Assembly (NCBI RefSeq): GCF_000196315.1
Contig: NC_014230.1
Coordinates: forward strand, 1,116,001-1,180,000
Direction of reading: 5' to 3'
Source of the DNA: Croceibacter atlanticus HTCC2559
GTDB lineage: Bacteria; Bacteroidota; Bacteroidia; Flavobacteriales; Flavobacteriaceae
DNA: 64,000 bases
Within the stretch, counting starts at the first letter, position 1; every line of letters begins with the position of its first letter. Shown piece after piece: positions 24,811-34,875 of the stretch. Position numbers and translations under genes: made by a program. The notes beneath the pieces were generated by a model. It searched no databases and was not told where the DNA came from. It saw only the letters and a program-made list of their open reading frames with translations.

Positions 24811-26274
24811 TTATAACAAATTCAAAGAAAACTGATAATTTCTAGGATTACTTAAGTCTAATATAACTTCATAGGTTCCTGCCTCGCTAACAGACATATT
24901 GGTAGAGCTGTTAAACTCTAACGTACCGTCTGACGCTAAACCAAAGTTAGTGCCCCAATCGTCATTAGCTCTAAACTTAAATTCACCTACAGATAAATCT
25001 AACGTAATAGACCAAGTTCTTGAAGCTCTGTCAAAAGTTAGATCCATATCTTGGCTCCAGCCAGAATCATCTCCAGTTGTAGCAAATCCTATAATACCCC
25101 AATCTGTTTTTTGTGCAGAGTAAGTAAGATCTGTAGTATTAGCATTTACTAGGTAGTAGCCTTCTCCATCTGGTGTGGCACAATTACCTTCGCCATCTGC
25201 AGTAAGTTGTTGTGTGTAAGCTAAACTTCCTGAAGCATCACCATAATCTACATTTCCCCACGCAAAATTTCCATCTGCATCTGGTGTTACAAATTTGTAT
25301 TCTGTAGTTAAGTACACAAAGCCTTCATAATCGGTTTCTCCAGTTGCACTAGCTTCTAAATAAGGTACAAACGCCACGTTTTCATTTTCGTCAGGATTCC
25401 ACTGTCCAAAACTAGGGTCTCCACCATCTTGGTGAGGTCCTGGAACTGCCAATCGAGGTCCGTTTAATGGAACATATGTGGTAACAGATACTGTTTGTAG
25501 GTTAGAGGTTCTTTCTAACACACCAGTTTCTGTAGTGATTGTTGCCAATAGTCTAAAATCTAAATCTCCTGTTTCTCCTGCTTCTATACCACTTAAATTA
25601 GCAATAGTATTTAATGATTGGTGTGTTAAAGCAAAAGACGTCGTGAAGTTATCGTCATTAGAATTTGCTGTTATTTCTTGAGGTGCTGTAAACTCAGTGC
25701 CACCTAAAGTAGCTTGTAATGTATAGTTTACAGAGACTGTTGCGCCTTCTGTATCAAAATCTTCAAATGCAATAGTTGCAGCTGTATCTTCCAATGTAGA
25801 GTTATCTAAAACTATGCTTGAGCCTTCCACAGGAGCATTTAATTCTGGATCTGCTTCAACATAAGTTGTTGCTGTATATATTAAAGCTTCTGTGTTTCCT
25901 GAAGCACTTTCTCCTCTTAAGTAAAATGTAAACTCCTTAAATGGTTCTGCGCCTATTTCTAAAAGCGTTGTATTTAAGTTAGCAACACTTACAGTAAAGC
26001 TACTGGTTTGTGTTGTTCCTAAAGTTACCGTAGATGTAAACTCAGGATCTGCAGAAAGTACAATAGTAAAAGGGCCTTCTTCATCTCCAGTAAAAGTTAC
26101 TGTAGTTGCTGGGTTTTCTGGGTAAGAAAAGTTAAGGCTTAAGTTAGAGACATCTCCATTATTTGCTGTAAATACAGATTCTTGATCTTGTACCACTAAA
26201 GACTCATCATCTTCACAAGCTGTAAACAACATAAAGAATGCTGCTAAAAAACTAAGTTTGTATATAAATTTCAT
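24811..26274 (-). CDS. SusF/SusE-type starch-binding outer membrane lipoprotein
   Basis: A 487-residue surface lipoprotein. The signal peptide ends in LFTAC, with Cys20 as the lipidation site, followed by an acidic DDES export signal. SusE-like N-terminal Ig domains repeat (about residues 40-270, with the conserved LNFSYPENPATTVTF), and C-terminal beta domains follow, the last with ATTGDDSGWSQDMDLTFD and FKFRANDDWGTNFG, typical of starch-binding modules. It should help hold glucan at the cell surface. It is six bases downstream of the next SusE-like gene. Confidence 0.85.
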   Translation of the reverse strand: MKFIYKLSFLAAFFMLFTACEDDESLVVQDQESVFTANNGDVSNLSLNFSYPENPATTVTFTGDEEGPFTIVLSADPEFTSTVTLGTTQTSSFTVSVANLNTTLLEIGAEPFKEFTFYLRGESASGNTEALIYTATTYVEADPELNAPVEGSSIVLDNSTLEDTAATIAFEDFDTEGATVSVNYTLQATLGGTEFTAPQEITANSNDDNFTTSFALTHQSLNTIANLSGIEAGETGDLDFRLLATITTETGVLERTSNLQTVSVTTYVPLNGPRLAVPGPHQDGGDPSFGQWNPDENENVAFVPYLEASATGETDYEGFVYLTTEYKFVTPDADGNFAWGNVDYGDASGSLAYTQQLTADGEGNCATPDGEGYYLVNANTTDLTYSAQKTDWGIIGFATTGDDSGWSQDMDLTFDRASRTWSITLDLSVGEFKFRANDDWGTNFGLASDGTLEFNSSTNMSVSEAGTYEVILDLSNPRNYQFSLNLL

Positions 26275-26279
26275 AATGT

Positions 26280-27371
26280 TTAGTTTGATAAGTTAATAGG
26301 AATCATACCGTATTTTCCAGATAGGTCATTAAACCAAATCTCGTAAGCATCTGCTACTGGAATTGGAATTTCTCCTGCATCTGTAGAGGCTTGTCCAGAA
26401 AACTCACTAGTGCCACCCCAAAGAGTTCCATCTAAACTAAATTGAATACCACCAGTATTTAAATCTGTTGAAAGAACAGACCAGATATGAGGATCAAAAG
26501 TAGATTGTGTCATAGCAACATCTTCTGTAGTTGAAGAGCCTGTAATTGTTACTTGTGTGTAATCTGTTGCGCTAGTTTCATCAAAAGGATCTATGCTAAA
26601 TGTACGTTCTGCAAGATCTATTGTAAATGAGTAATACCCTTCTGAAGGGACACTAAAAACGCCTGGATCATCTCCAGAACCATCATTTACATTTACTTCA
26701 GAACCACCGTTTGTTCCCCATTGTGGTTGCCATTGTCCTCTTACTTCAAGAAGTTTAAATGCCATATCTCCACTTAAGAAACGACCTGTATAGGTGTATA
26801 GGTTATCGTTTTGAGAATCTCTGTAAAGTAGTGGATTTTCGTTGTTGTTATTCCAATCTGCTTCTGTTGCGTTACCAACTAAATACAAATCTTTAAAAGG
26901 ATAGGTAAAGAATGGATAGATTTCGAAAACAACAGTGTTTGATGTTGCTGCTAAGCTATTTGTAGTTCCTATTGAAGAATTAACTCTCACATAAACATCT
27001 GACCAGTTAAAAGGAGCTAACCCTATTTGGCTTGCTTTTTTATTTAAGTCGTTAACAGTTAGCGTGATTGCATTTGGCCTTCCTTTAGTTACAGTACCTA
27101 ATGATAAGGCATCTGTGAACTCTGCATTTGTAGCCATTTGTACGTCATACTTAATCTCTGTAGGTACGTTATAATCTGCTTCTTCCCAAGATATGGTAAC
27201 TGCAGGATTGTCTACATTGCTAGCATCTAATAAGATGCTCGTAATGTCAAGTTCTAAAGCCACTGGCTGTGCAGTAAGCTCTGCTTGAAAATCTGTTGAA
27301 TCGTCTTCACTACAGGCACTAACTAAAAGGCCTAGTAGGAAAAGCGACGCAATTTTAAGGTTCTTTATCAT
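26280..27371 (-). CDS. SusE-type outer membrane lipoprotein
   Basis: A 363-residue surface lipoprotein whose signal peptide ends in LVSAC, with an SEDDS acidic tail after the cysteine. It has an N-terminal SusE domain with DVQMATNAEF and two carbohydrate-binding-like domains. One of these carries YPFKDLYLVGNATEADWNNN, a pattern common in SusE/F-type starch-binding proteins. Fewer binding domains are present than in its SusF-like partner. It is encoded between susD and the SusF-like gene and should bind malto-oligosaccharides outside the cell. Confidence 0.85.
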   Translation of the reverse strand: MIKNLKIASLFLLGLLVSACSEDDSTDFQAELTAQPVALELDITSILLDASNVDNPAVTISWEEADYNVPTEIKYDVQMATNAEFTDALSLGTVTKGRPNAITLTVNDLNKKASQIGLAPFNWSDVYVRVNSSIGTTNSLAATSNTVVFEIYPFFTYPFKDLYLVGNATEADWNNNNENPLLYRDSQNDNLYTYTGRFLSGDMAFKLLEVRGQWQPQWGTNGGSEVNVNDGSGDDPGVFSVPSEGYYSFTIDLAERTFSIDPFDETSATDYTQVTITGSSTTEDVAMTQSTFDPHIWSVLSTDLNTGGIQFSLDGTLWGGTSEFSGQASTDAGEIPIPVADAYEIWFNDLSGKYGMIPINLSN

Positions 27372-27395
27372 AATTATTGTTTTAATTGTATTGAA

Positions 27396-29003
27396 TTAAT
27401 AACCTGGATTCTGTATTAAGTTCGGGTTTGTTGCTATACTCGAACTAGGAATTGGGTAAAGTGTTCTTGTAGCTTCGATAGATGCTCCATCTGGGCTGTC
27501 TCCTTTGTACTCCCAAACGTACTGGTTGCCTGTAAATAAGCCAAAACGAATAAGGTCTTGTCTTCTGTGGCCTTCCCAATGTAATTCTCTTGCGCGTTCG
27601 TCAATAATAAAATCTAGTGTTAATTGGCTATTTGTAATGTTACCTTGCGTACTACCAAAAGCACGCTCTCTTAATTCATTAATATAACCAACAGCTAGAT
27701 CTAAGCTTCCGCCGCCACCTCTTAAGTGAGCTTCGGCGTACATTAAATAAACATCTGCAAATCTAAAAATAGGGAAATCAGCATCTGAGAATGTTAGGTC
27801 AGATCCTTGTTCTCCTGTTGATGTTCTGTTAGAGTATTTTGTAAGAATATAACCATTATTTCCTTCAGAAACTGGCTGTACGCTTATTGGTCTGCCGCTA
27901 GTAATTAATGAATTTCTTTGGTCATTGTTGTAAAGACCGTCTTCAAATAGTTGAGAAAACTCTCTACGTAGTCTAAACAAACCTCCAAATCCTCCAGCAC
28001 TAACACCTAAAGACTCTCCATTTTGCTCCATTTTACCAACTTGACCTTGTACTAAAATTGTAGTACCACCAAAGTTTTGAGCAAATAAACCATCGTTTAC
28101 TGATGGTAACATAATCTCATTCTGCGCACCATTTGTATTGTTATCTGCCAAGAAATTATCTAAATAGTTTGGAGTAAGTGTATAACCACTACCAATAAGC
28201 TCTTCACAAATATTTAAACAGTCTGTATAACGATTAGTTCCTGTATACACTTCTGCATTAAGGTAAAGTTTAGCTAAAATCATCTTAGCAACACCTTGGT
28301 CTGCACGACCATATTCATTTTGTAATGCTGGTGCTAAGTCTGTTTGTGCTTCTAGCAGCTCCGTTTCAATAAAGTTAAATAACTCTTCGCCTACAATTTC
28401 TTGTGGAGGTGTAGCAGAACCAATAACATCATTCTCTGTAACAAAAGCAGCTTTTCCAAACATATCTAATAAATGGTAATATGATAATGCTCGTAATACT
28501 CTAGCTTCTGCTCTAAATTGAGTGATGTCTTGTCTTAAGTCATCAGAAACACCTCTTGAGTCTAATAGCTCGTCTGTGGTTTGTCTTAAGAATTCATTTG
28601 CTAATGTAACTGAAAAAGACGCTCTTGCAAATACTCCTAATATTAAAGGGTTTTCTGCATCCCAAGTACCACGTTGTATACCTCTAATTCCTGGATCATT
28701 TTCGAATGTGAAAATAGATTCGTCTGTTGAAAGGTTTTGTAAGTTATATAACCCTCTAATGTATTGTCCAGTACCAGCATCTAAGCCTCCAATATTTGAG
28801 CTGCCTGCGCCGCTTAAGCCAGAAAGCGAAAGGTTAGCATAAACACCAGCTAATAAACTAGTATAGCTGTTAGAGTCTGCAAAAAACTCGTCTTCCAAAA
28901 GCAATTCTGGATCGTTAGGTGTTACATCTAGGTCTCCTTCACAAGACGTGGTCAATGTGAAGACTGCTAATAACAGTAATAGTATATTGATTTGAATTTT
29001 CAT
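27396..29003 (-). CDS. susD: SusD/RagB family glycan-binding lipoprotein
   Basis: A 535-residue outer membrane lipoprotein that caps the SusC transporter and captures glycan. The signal peptide ends in LTTSC. The TPR-rich SusD core is visible with the conserved ARVLRALSYYHLLDMFG, AKLYLNAEVY and the C-terminal LHWEGHRRQDLIRFG. It is encoded 24 bp downstream of susC, the standard pairing. The neighbouring genes imply an alpha-glucan ligand. The symbol is used for family membership only. Confidence 0.92.
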   Translation of the reverse strand: MKIQINILLLLLAVFTLTTSCEGDLDVTPNDPELLLEDEFFADSNSYTSLLAGVYANLSLSGLSGAGSSNIGGLDAGTGQYIRGLYNLQNLSTDESIFTFENDPGIRGIQRGTWDAENPLILGVFARASFSVTLANEFLRQTTDELLDSRGVSDDLRQDITQFRAEARVLRALSYYHLLDMFGKAAFVTENDVIGSATPPQEIVGEELFNFIETELLEAQTDLAPALQNEYGRADQGVAKMILAKLYLNAEVYTGTNRYTDCLNICEELIGSGYTLTPNYLDNFLADNNTNGAQNEIMLPSVNDGLFAQNFGGTTILVQGQVGKMEQNGESLGVSAGGFGGLFRLRREFSQLFEDGLYNNDQRNSLITSGRPISVQPVSEGNNGYILTKYSNRTSTGEQGSDLTFSDADFPIFRFADVYLMYAEAHLRGGGGSLDLAVGYINELRERAFGSTQGNITNSQLTLDFIIDERARELHWEGHRRQDLIRFGLFTGNQYVWEYKGDSPDGASIEATRTLYPIPSSSIATNPNLIQNPGY

Positions 29004-29027
29004 TATATCTTTAATTTATAGATGTTA

Positions 29028-31967
29028 TTAAAATTTGTAATTAGCTCCAAATTGGTACACTCTAGCTCTAGGGAAAATGGTGTTATCTACACCAGATGCA
29101 CCTACTTCTGGATCTAAGCCACTATAGTCTGTAATAACAAATGCATTTTGTACACCTGTCCAGATTCTTAAACTATCTCCCCATTTAGTATCATCTAATT
29201 GGATAGTGTATCCTAAAGTAGCATTATCCATTCTTAAGAATGATGCATCTTCAAGATAAATGTCTGATCTTATAATTTCGTCTGTACTTTGAGTAAAGTT
29301 AGTTTCTAATACAGATGTAGGTATGTTAGCTAAGAAACCGTTACTGTTTAAATTGTTATAGTATGCATTGTTAGAGCTTACATTGTTATAAACGTAATTT
29401 CCTAAGCTAGCTCTTAAAAATACAGAAAGGTCAAACCCTTTATAGTTTACTGTAGAAGAAAACCCTAATAACACGTCTGGATCTGGATTTTTAGAAATAA
29501 ATCGGTCATTGTTGTCTATTAATCCATCACCATTAAGATCTACGAATGCACCTTCAATAGGGTTTCCGCTTGCATCATAAACTTGCTTATAAACATAAAA
29601 AGAACCTGGAGCAAAGCCTTCTCTCTGTAAACCAATATTACCACCAGTACCACCAGCAATTCCTGTAGTTTCAATATCTAAACCAAAAGCAAGATCTTCA
29701 ATTTCTCTATCTAAGAAAGCAGCATTAAAGTTCACGTTCCAGTTTAAGTCTTCTTGCTGAATGATATCAGAATTTATAGTAAACTCTAAACCTTTAGAGC
29801 TAAAACTACCAATATTTAAAAAGCCTTGGTTACTAAAGTTAGAACCATCTGCAATTGGTACAAAAGATAATAAGTCTTCTGAAATATTTTTATAAACTTC
29901 AACAGAACCAGAAATGCGATTATTAAAGAAACCGTAATCTAAACCAATGTTAGTTTGTTTAGTCTCTTCCCACTTAAGCAACTCATTTCTAAATTGTGGC
30001 TGTGCAATAGGAATAGAGCCGTCTCCAAATTGATATTGAGAGTTAGGTTCTCCTAAAGCAAAACGACTTGTAAACAATAAAGACTGACCAATATTTTGTT
30101 GCCCAGTTACACCATAACTTGCTCTTAATTTTAAGAAGTTAAACTTTTCAGACTCTGCAAAGAAATCGTCACTAATTGTCCAACCTGCAGAAACACTTGG
30201 GAATGTACCAAAACGCTCATCTGGGCTAAATCTAGATGTACCATCTCTTGTTACAGATGCAGATAAGAAGTACTTATCTTTATAAGACACCTCACCTTTA
30301 CCTATGTAGGTTAATAAAACTACTTCTGGGTCTATATTAGTAGTAGGAACTATAAGGGTGTTTGGGTCATTTTGTTCTCCAGTAGAAAAACTTTGTGATT
30401 CAAATTTTTGGTAGTTATATACACCTTGTACCCCTAAAGTAAAGTCGTTTATAGTTTTGTCGTAACGTAATTGAAAGTTAAACTGCTGGTTAGTTCTTTC
30501 GTTTTCATAAGCACTGCTGTTTCCTAGTAAAACAGTTTCACCTTCGTCGTTTACTATTCTTACACCCAAGGCACTTTCTTCAGGTCTCATAAAAGTACCT
30601 TTACCAGTACTCTTATCATATCCTAAGTTTAATAATGCACTAAATTCTGGAGCAAAGTGAAACTTATAATCTAAAACAACATTACCAAAATAACGTGTTA
30701 CTTCACTAACATTTCTAGTTTGCATAAGCTCTGCTACTGGGTTCCTAGCAACATTGGCTAATGGATCTCCATTTGCATCAGTAAATTCAAAGAAACCACC
30801 ATAAGCAGACCCTTCTTGGTAAATAGGTTGTGTTGGGTCAAAACGCAAAGCACCACCTTCAACACCAGGACTAAACCTGTTATCCTCTAGAGTAAGGTTA
30901 GCATTAAGGCTTACTTTTAAGTGGTCATCAAATAAACTAGGGTTAACACGTAAAGAGTAGGCATTACTTTGAAACTCCGATGTTTTTCTTAATCCAGGTC
31001 TATCTGTAAAACGCGCAGAAAACCTTACTGGTAATGTGTTTTTAAACAAAGAACCATTTAAAGACAGGTTACTATCAAAAGTTACTTGATTTTCATAAAT
31101 CTCATCTTGCCAATCTGTATTTGCATCACCTAACAATCCTACATCTTGAGGACGTTGCTCGGCTACCAGTGCTCTAAACTCATCTGCAGAAAAAACATCT
31201 ATAGTTTTAGCAAGTGTGTTATAACCTACTTGTGTATTAAACTCTGCCTTAAACTTCTTACCACCTTTTTTAGTTGTGATAATAATTACACCATTTGAGG
31301 CTCTACTACCATACACTGCTGTAGATGCAGCATCTTTAAGAACAGTAAAAGACTCAATGTCTGAAGGGTTTATAGTAGATAATATAGATCTTGCACCGCC
31401 TACGGCATCATTATCTATAGGTAAACCATCTATAACTATCAGAGGTTGGTTAGAGGCACTTAGAGAAGCGCCACCACGAATTCTTATGTCTGATCCTGAA
31501 CCTGGTGCACCACTAGTATTAATAGATAAACCAGCAACACGACCGCTTAATAAGTTTTCTGGAGTCGCAATGTTACCTTGATTAAAATCTTTTTCTGTAA
31601 CCGCAGTTAATGCACCTGTGGAGCTTTTCATGGTTGTAGTACCATATCCCACAATAATTACTTCATTTAATTTTGCGGCATCTTCCTTCATTACAAATGA
31701 TAGGTTAGATTGGCCAGTATAGGTAATTTCTTGTTTTTGAAACCCAACATAGGTTACTACAACAACATCACCAGAATTTAGAGAAATTGAGAAATTTCCA
31801 TCAAAATCGGTGGAGGTTCCATTTGCGGTACCCTTAATTAAAATATTTGCTCCAGGTATTGGTAATCCAGAGGCAGCTTCAGTTACTGTTCCTGTCACAA
31901 TATCCTGCGCAAATAAAGAGAGCGGAAATAGCACAAACAGCCATAAACATTTAGTAAGTAATTTCAT
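29028..31967 (-). CDS. susC: SusC/RagA family TonB-dependent outer membrane transporter
   Basis: A 979-residue TonB-dependent transporter that moves oligosaccharides across the outer membrane. After the signal peptide (to about residue 20) comes a carboxypeptidase-like regulatory domain (TGTVTEAASGLPIPGANILIKG type), then the TonB box and plug with the RagA signature IRGGASLSASNQPLIVIDGLP. A long beta-barrel follows, ending in an aromatic residue (YKF), as needed for insertion. It is the first gene of the sus operon and diverges from the LacI-type regulator gene. Operator-like sites fill the intergenic region. Confidence 0.95.
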   Translation of the reverse strand: MKLLTKCLWLFVLFPLSLFAQDIVTGTVTEAASGLPIPGANILIKGTANGTSTDFDGNFSISLNSGDVVVVTYVGFQKQEITYTGQSNLSFVMKEDAAKLNEVIIVGYGTTTMKSSTGALTAVTEKDFNQGNIATPENLLSGRVAGLSINTSGAPGSGSDIRIRGGASLSASNQPLIVIDGLPIDNDAVGGARSILSTINPSDIESFTVLKDAASTAVYGSRASNGVIIITTKKGGKKFKAEFNTQVGYNTLAKTIDVFSADEFRALVAEQRPQDVGLLGDANTDWQDEIYENQVTFDSNLSLNGSLFKNTLPVRFSARFTDRPGLRKTSEFQSNAYSLRVNPSLFDDHLKVSLNANLTLEDNRFSPGVEGGALRFDPTQPIYQEGSAYGGFFEFTDANGDPLANVARNPVAELMQTRNVSEVTRYFGNVVLDYKFHFAPEFSALLNLGYDKSTGKGTFMRPEESALGVRIVNDEGETVLLGNSSAYENERTNQQFNFQLRYDKTINDFTLGVQGVYNYQKFESQSFSTGEQNDPNTLIVPTTNIDPEVVLLTYIGKGEVSYKDKYFLSASVTRDGTSRFSPDERFGTFPSVSAGWTISDDFFAESEKFNFLKLRASYGVTGQQNIGQSLLFTSRFALGEPNSQYQFGDGSIPIAQPQFRNELLKWEETKQTNIGLDYGFFNNRISGSVEVYKNISEDLLSFVPIADGSNFSNQGFLNIGSFSSKGLEFTINSDIIQQEDLNWNVNFNAAFLDREIEDLAFGLDIETTGIAGGTGGNIGLQREGFAPGSFYVYKQVYDASGNPIEGAFVDLNGDGLIDNNDRFISKNPDPDVLLGFSSTVNYKGFDLSVFLRASLGNYVYNNVSSNNAYYNNLNSNGFLANIPTSVLETNFTQSTDEIIRSDIYLEDASFLRMDNATLGYTIQLDDTKWGDSLRIWTGVQNAFVITDYSGLDPEVGASGVDNTIFPRARVYQFGANYKF

Positions 31968-32006
31968 ATAAAATAGTAATGAGTTAGTAAATGATTGTAC
32001 TTAATA

Positions 32007-32026
32007 GATTCACTTTTCGTTGTTAA
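32007..32026. promoter_or_regulatory. Conserved 20-bp element upstream of susC
   Basis: The sequence here matches a second copy at 33275-33294, upstream of the MFS transporter gene, with one base different. The conserved part is GATTCACTTTTCG followed by T/C and TGTTAA. Both copies share a CTTAAT lead-in. Recurrence upstream of two co-functional genes suggests a regulatory site, possibly for the LacI-type protein encoded between them. Confidence 0.6.
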
Positions 32027-32076
32027 AAATATATAAATCATTAAGTAAACTTTAAGAAATAAAAAATTATCCTCAG

Positions 32077-32090
32077 CGAAAACGTTTTCG
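32077..32090. promoter_or_regulatory. LacI-family operator palindrome (susC/lacI intergenic)
   Basis: CGAAAACGTTTTCG is a perfect 14-bp palindrome with a central CG, the hallmark of LacI/GalR operators. It lies in the divergent region, 110 bp from the susC start and 99 bp from the regulator start. It can control both directions. A near copy lies upstream of pfkA. Confidence 0.78.
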
Positions 32091-32188
32091 TGTTGACAAC
32101 TTTCTATTTATGACAATATTTCATTAACATCCGTTTGAGATAAAAGGTTAATAATTATGCATTACCTTTATTGCGAATACAATATCCC

Positions 32189-33208
32189 ATGAATAAAAAA
32201 GTCACATTAAAGTCAATTGCCAAGGAGTTAGATGTATCAATTTCAACAGTTTCAAAAGCGTTAAAAGACAGTCCAGAAATTAGTAAGGATACAAAGCAGA
32301 AAATTAAAGCATTTGCAAAATTTTATAATTACAAACCAAATAATATTGCTCTAAGTTTAAAGAACAGAAAAACTAAAACTTTGGGCATTATCATTCCAGA
32401 AATAGTACACCATTTTTTTACTACCGTAATTAAAGGTATAGAGCAAGTTGCTAATGATGAAGGCTATAATGTGATTGTATGTCTTTCTAATAACTCATTT
32501 GATAAGGAAGTTATAAACATGGAGATACTTGCTAATGGCAGTACAGATGGTTTTATAATGTCTGTCGCTAAAGAAACACAACAAAAGAAAGATTATCATC
32601 ATTTGGTTGAAACCATAAACCAAGGTATGCCAGTTGTTATGTTTGATAGGATGATTCCAGAAATTAACTGCGATAAAGTTATTATAGATGATAAGAAAGG
32701 CGCACGGCAAGCGGTTCAGTTTCTAATTGATAAAGGAGCAAAAAAGGTTGCGCTATTAACTACAGTAGATTATGTGAGCGTAGGAAAATTAAGAACTACA
32801 GGATATTTAGAATGCTTAGAAAGTAATGATTTACCTATTGATGAATCCTTAATTCTCAAAATAGAAGATATGGACCATTATGCTGAAAAAATCGAAGAAT
32901 TTTTGAAGCAAACCTCTTGTGATAGCATTTTTGCAGTTAATGAACATTTTGCTGTAGAGGCTATTAGAGCCTTAAGGACACAAGGAAAGTCTGTACCAGA
33001 AGATGTCTCTGTAATTGCATTTACAGATGGCGAATTGTCTAAACATTTCATACCAAGTCTTACTACAATTAATCAAAAAGGCTTAGAAATGGGTGCAACT
33101 GCAGCAAAACTACTTATTGATAAGCTTGAGCGTCCAGAAGATGAAAAAGAGCTCTACCAAACCGTTATACTCGAAACATCACTTATTGAAAGAGAATCTA
33201 CAAAATAA
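32189..33208 (+). CDS. LacI family transcriptional regulator (MalR-like)
   Basis: A 339-residue regulator. It has an N-terminal helix-turn-helix with LKSIAKELDVSISTVSKAL (about residues 7-25) and a hinge region KPNNIALSLK. A periplasmic-binding-like effector domain begins TLGIIIPEIVHHFF. It is expected to sense a maltodextrin-derived effector and control the neighbouring glucan genes. ATG at 32189 is chosen because it gives the standard LacI N-terminus; the in-frame TTG upstream lies in the promoter region. It diverges from susC and precedes the transporter operon on the same strand, with a weak hairpin after its stop. Confidence 0.92.
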   Translation: MNKKVTLKSIAKELDVSISTVSKALKDSPEISKDTKQKIKAFAKFYNYKPNNIALSLKNRKTKTLGIIIPEIVHHFFTTVIKGIEQVANDEGYNVIVCLSNNSFDKEVINMEILANGSTDGFIMSVAKETQQKKDYHHLVETINQGMPVVMFDRMIPEINCDKVIIDDKKGARQAVQFLIDKGAKKVALLTTVDYVSVGKLRTTGYLECLESNDLPIDESLILKIEDMDHYAEKIEEFLKQTSCDSIFAVNEHFAVEAIRALRTQGKSVPEDVSVIAFTDGELSKHFIPSLTTINQKGLEMGATAAKLLIDKLERPEDEKELYQTVILETSLIERESTK

Positions 33209-33220
33209 GATAACATTGCT

Positions 33221-33240
33221 TTTTTAGACATTTCTAAAAA
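33221..33240 (+). terminator. Weak hairpin after the lacI-type gene
   Basis: TTTTTAGA-CATT-TCTAAAAA forms an all-AU-rich eight-base stem 13 bases after the stop codon. No GC pairs strengthen it, so read-through into the transporter gene is plausible. Confidence 0.35.
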
Positions 33241-33274
33241 TTAGTTTATATTTGACCCGATTATCAAACTTAAT

Positions 33275-33294
33275 GATTCACTTTTCGCTGTTAA
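33275..33294. promoter_or_regulatory. Second copy of the conserved 20-bp element, upstream of the MFS gene
   Basis: It is the counterpart of the element at 32007-32026, differing only at one base (C for T after TTTTCG). It begins 77 bp upstream of the transporter start codon. Its TTTTCG.TGTTA part also resembles half of the perfect palindrome at 32077. Confidence 0.6.
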
Positions 33295-33351
33295 GTCTTG
33301 ATAATTATTCTTTGTTAAGGCTTATCGTCTTGTTTAATTAATACAAACGAT

Positions 33352-34875
33352 ATGCAAAAACCCAAGTTAAGTTTTTGGGAAATCTGGAACATGAGTTTCG
33401 GGTTTCTTGGTATTCAGTTTGGTTTTGCTCTGCAAAACGCAAACACCTCAAGAATATTTGAAACCTTAGGTGCTCAAGTAGAAGATATTCCTATACTTTG
33501 GATAGCTGCTCCTGTTACAGGATTAGTTGTACAACCTATAATTGGTTATTTTTCAGACAGAACCTGGACAAAATTAGGTAGGCGTCGCCCTTATTTCCTA
33601 ATTGGCGCAATCTTATCATCTATAGCTTTATTTATGATGCCTAACTCTCCATCATTATGGATTGCGGCAGGTACACTTTGGATTATGGATGCCTCCATAA
33701 ATATTTCAATGGAGCCTTTTAGAGCTTTTGTAGGAGATAACCTTCCAGATAGACAACGTACTTTAGGCTTTGCTATGCAAAGTTTCTTTATTGGTATAGG
33801 TGCTGTTGTCGGATCTTTACTACCATATATTTTCACCAATTGGATTGGTTTAGAAAATACAGCGGCAGAAGGTGTTATACCACCATCTGTAAAGTGGTCT
33901 TTTTATGTAGGTGGCGTGGTGTTTTTATTGGCAGTCTTGTGGACCGTTTTTAAATCTAAAGAATATTCTCCTAAAGAATTAGAGGCTTTTGAAGCCGCTT
34001 CTAACGCTAAAGCATCTTTACAGCCTAAAATAGAAAACAGAGAGAAAAACATTAAAAACCAGCAAACTATTGGTTTGGTGATGACTGCAATTGGAGCAAT
34101 TATAAGCTACTATATCTACGCAAATTCACTCACTAAAGAACTATATATCTTGTTTGTCGGTTTAATTGTATTAGGCACCTTATTTATTATAGTAGCTCAA
34201 CTTAGAAAACAAAACATAAGAAATGGATTTACCATTATTATGACAGATATGTTGAATATGCCCGAAACCATGAAACAATTGGCTTGGGTACAATTCTTTT
34301 CTTGGTTTGCATTATTCTCAATGTGGATTTACACCACAGCATCAGTAACTGGACACGTATTTGGTACTACAGATACTACAACTGTATTATATAATGACTC
34401 TGCAGATTGGGTTACTGTTATGTTTACAGTTTATAATGGTGTCGCAGCAGCAGTTGCATTTTTACTGCCAGTACTTGCTAAACGTACAAGCAACAAATTT
34501 ACACATATGCTAGCTTTAGTAATGGGAGGCTTAGGTTTAATATCTATCTACTTTGTAACTACTAAAGTAGGATTATTGTTGGCAATGGTAGGTGTTGGTG
34601 TGGCTTGGGCAAGTATATTGTCAATTCCTTACGCGTTGCTTTCTGGCTCATTGCCTTCAGCTAAAATGGGATATTATATGGGTGTATTCAACTTTTTTAT
34701 AGTAATACCTCAAATAGTAGCTGCTACAATCTTAGGCTTTTTAGTTAAAGAATATTTTAATAGCGAACCAATTTATGCTCTAATCATAGGTGGTTTTGCG
34801 ATGATCCTTTCTGGACTATTAACATTAAGGGTTAAAACCAATAAAAAATTAAACATTAGTGATGCAACAAACTAA
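33352..34875 (+). CDS. MFS sugar transporter (SLC45/maltose transporter-like)
   Basis: A 507-residue inner-membrane transporter with about twelve membrane segments. The N-terminal half has the SLC45-like QNANTSRIFETLGA and the loop motif GYFSDRTWTKLGRRRPY between TM2 and TM3, typical of sucrose/maltose-type MFS porters. It should import maltose and maltodextrins from the periplasm to feed the phosphorylase encoded two genes downstream. The 3' end overlaps the phosphoglucomutase gene by 14 bp, so translation is coupled. Confidence 0.9.
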   Translation: MQKPKLSFWEIWNMSFGFLGIQFGFALQNANTSRIFETLGAQVEDIPILWIAAPVTGLVVQPIIGYFSDRTWTKLGRRRPYFLIGAILSSIALFMMPNSPSLWIAAGTLWIMDASINISMEPFRAFVGDNLPDRQRTLGFAMQSFFIGIGAVVGSLLPYIFTNWIGLENTAAEGVIPPSVKWSFYVGGVVFLLAVLWTVFKSKEYSPKELEAFEAASNAKASLQPKIENREKNIKNQQTIGLVMTAIGAIISYYIYANSLTKELYILFVGLIVLGTLFIIVAQLRKQNIRNGFTIIMTDMLNMPETMKQLAWVQFFSWFALFSMWIYTTASVTGHVFGTTDTTTVLYNDSADWVTVMFTVYNGVAAAVAFLLPVLAKRTSNKFTHMLALVMGGLGLISIYFVTTKVGLLLAMVGVGVAWASILSIPYALLSGSLPSAKMGYYMGVFNFFIVIPQIVAATILGFLVKEYFNSEPIYALIIGGFAMILSGLLTLRVKTNKKLNISDATN

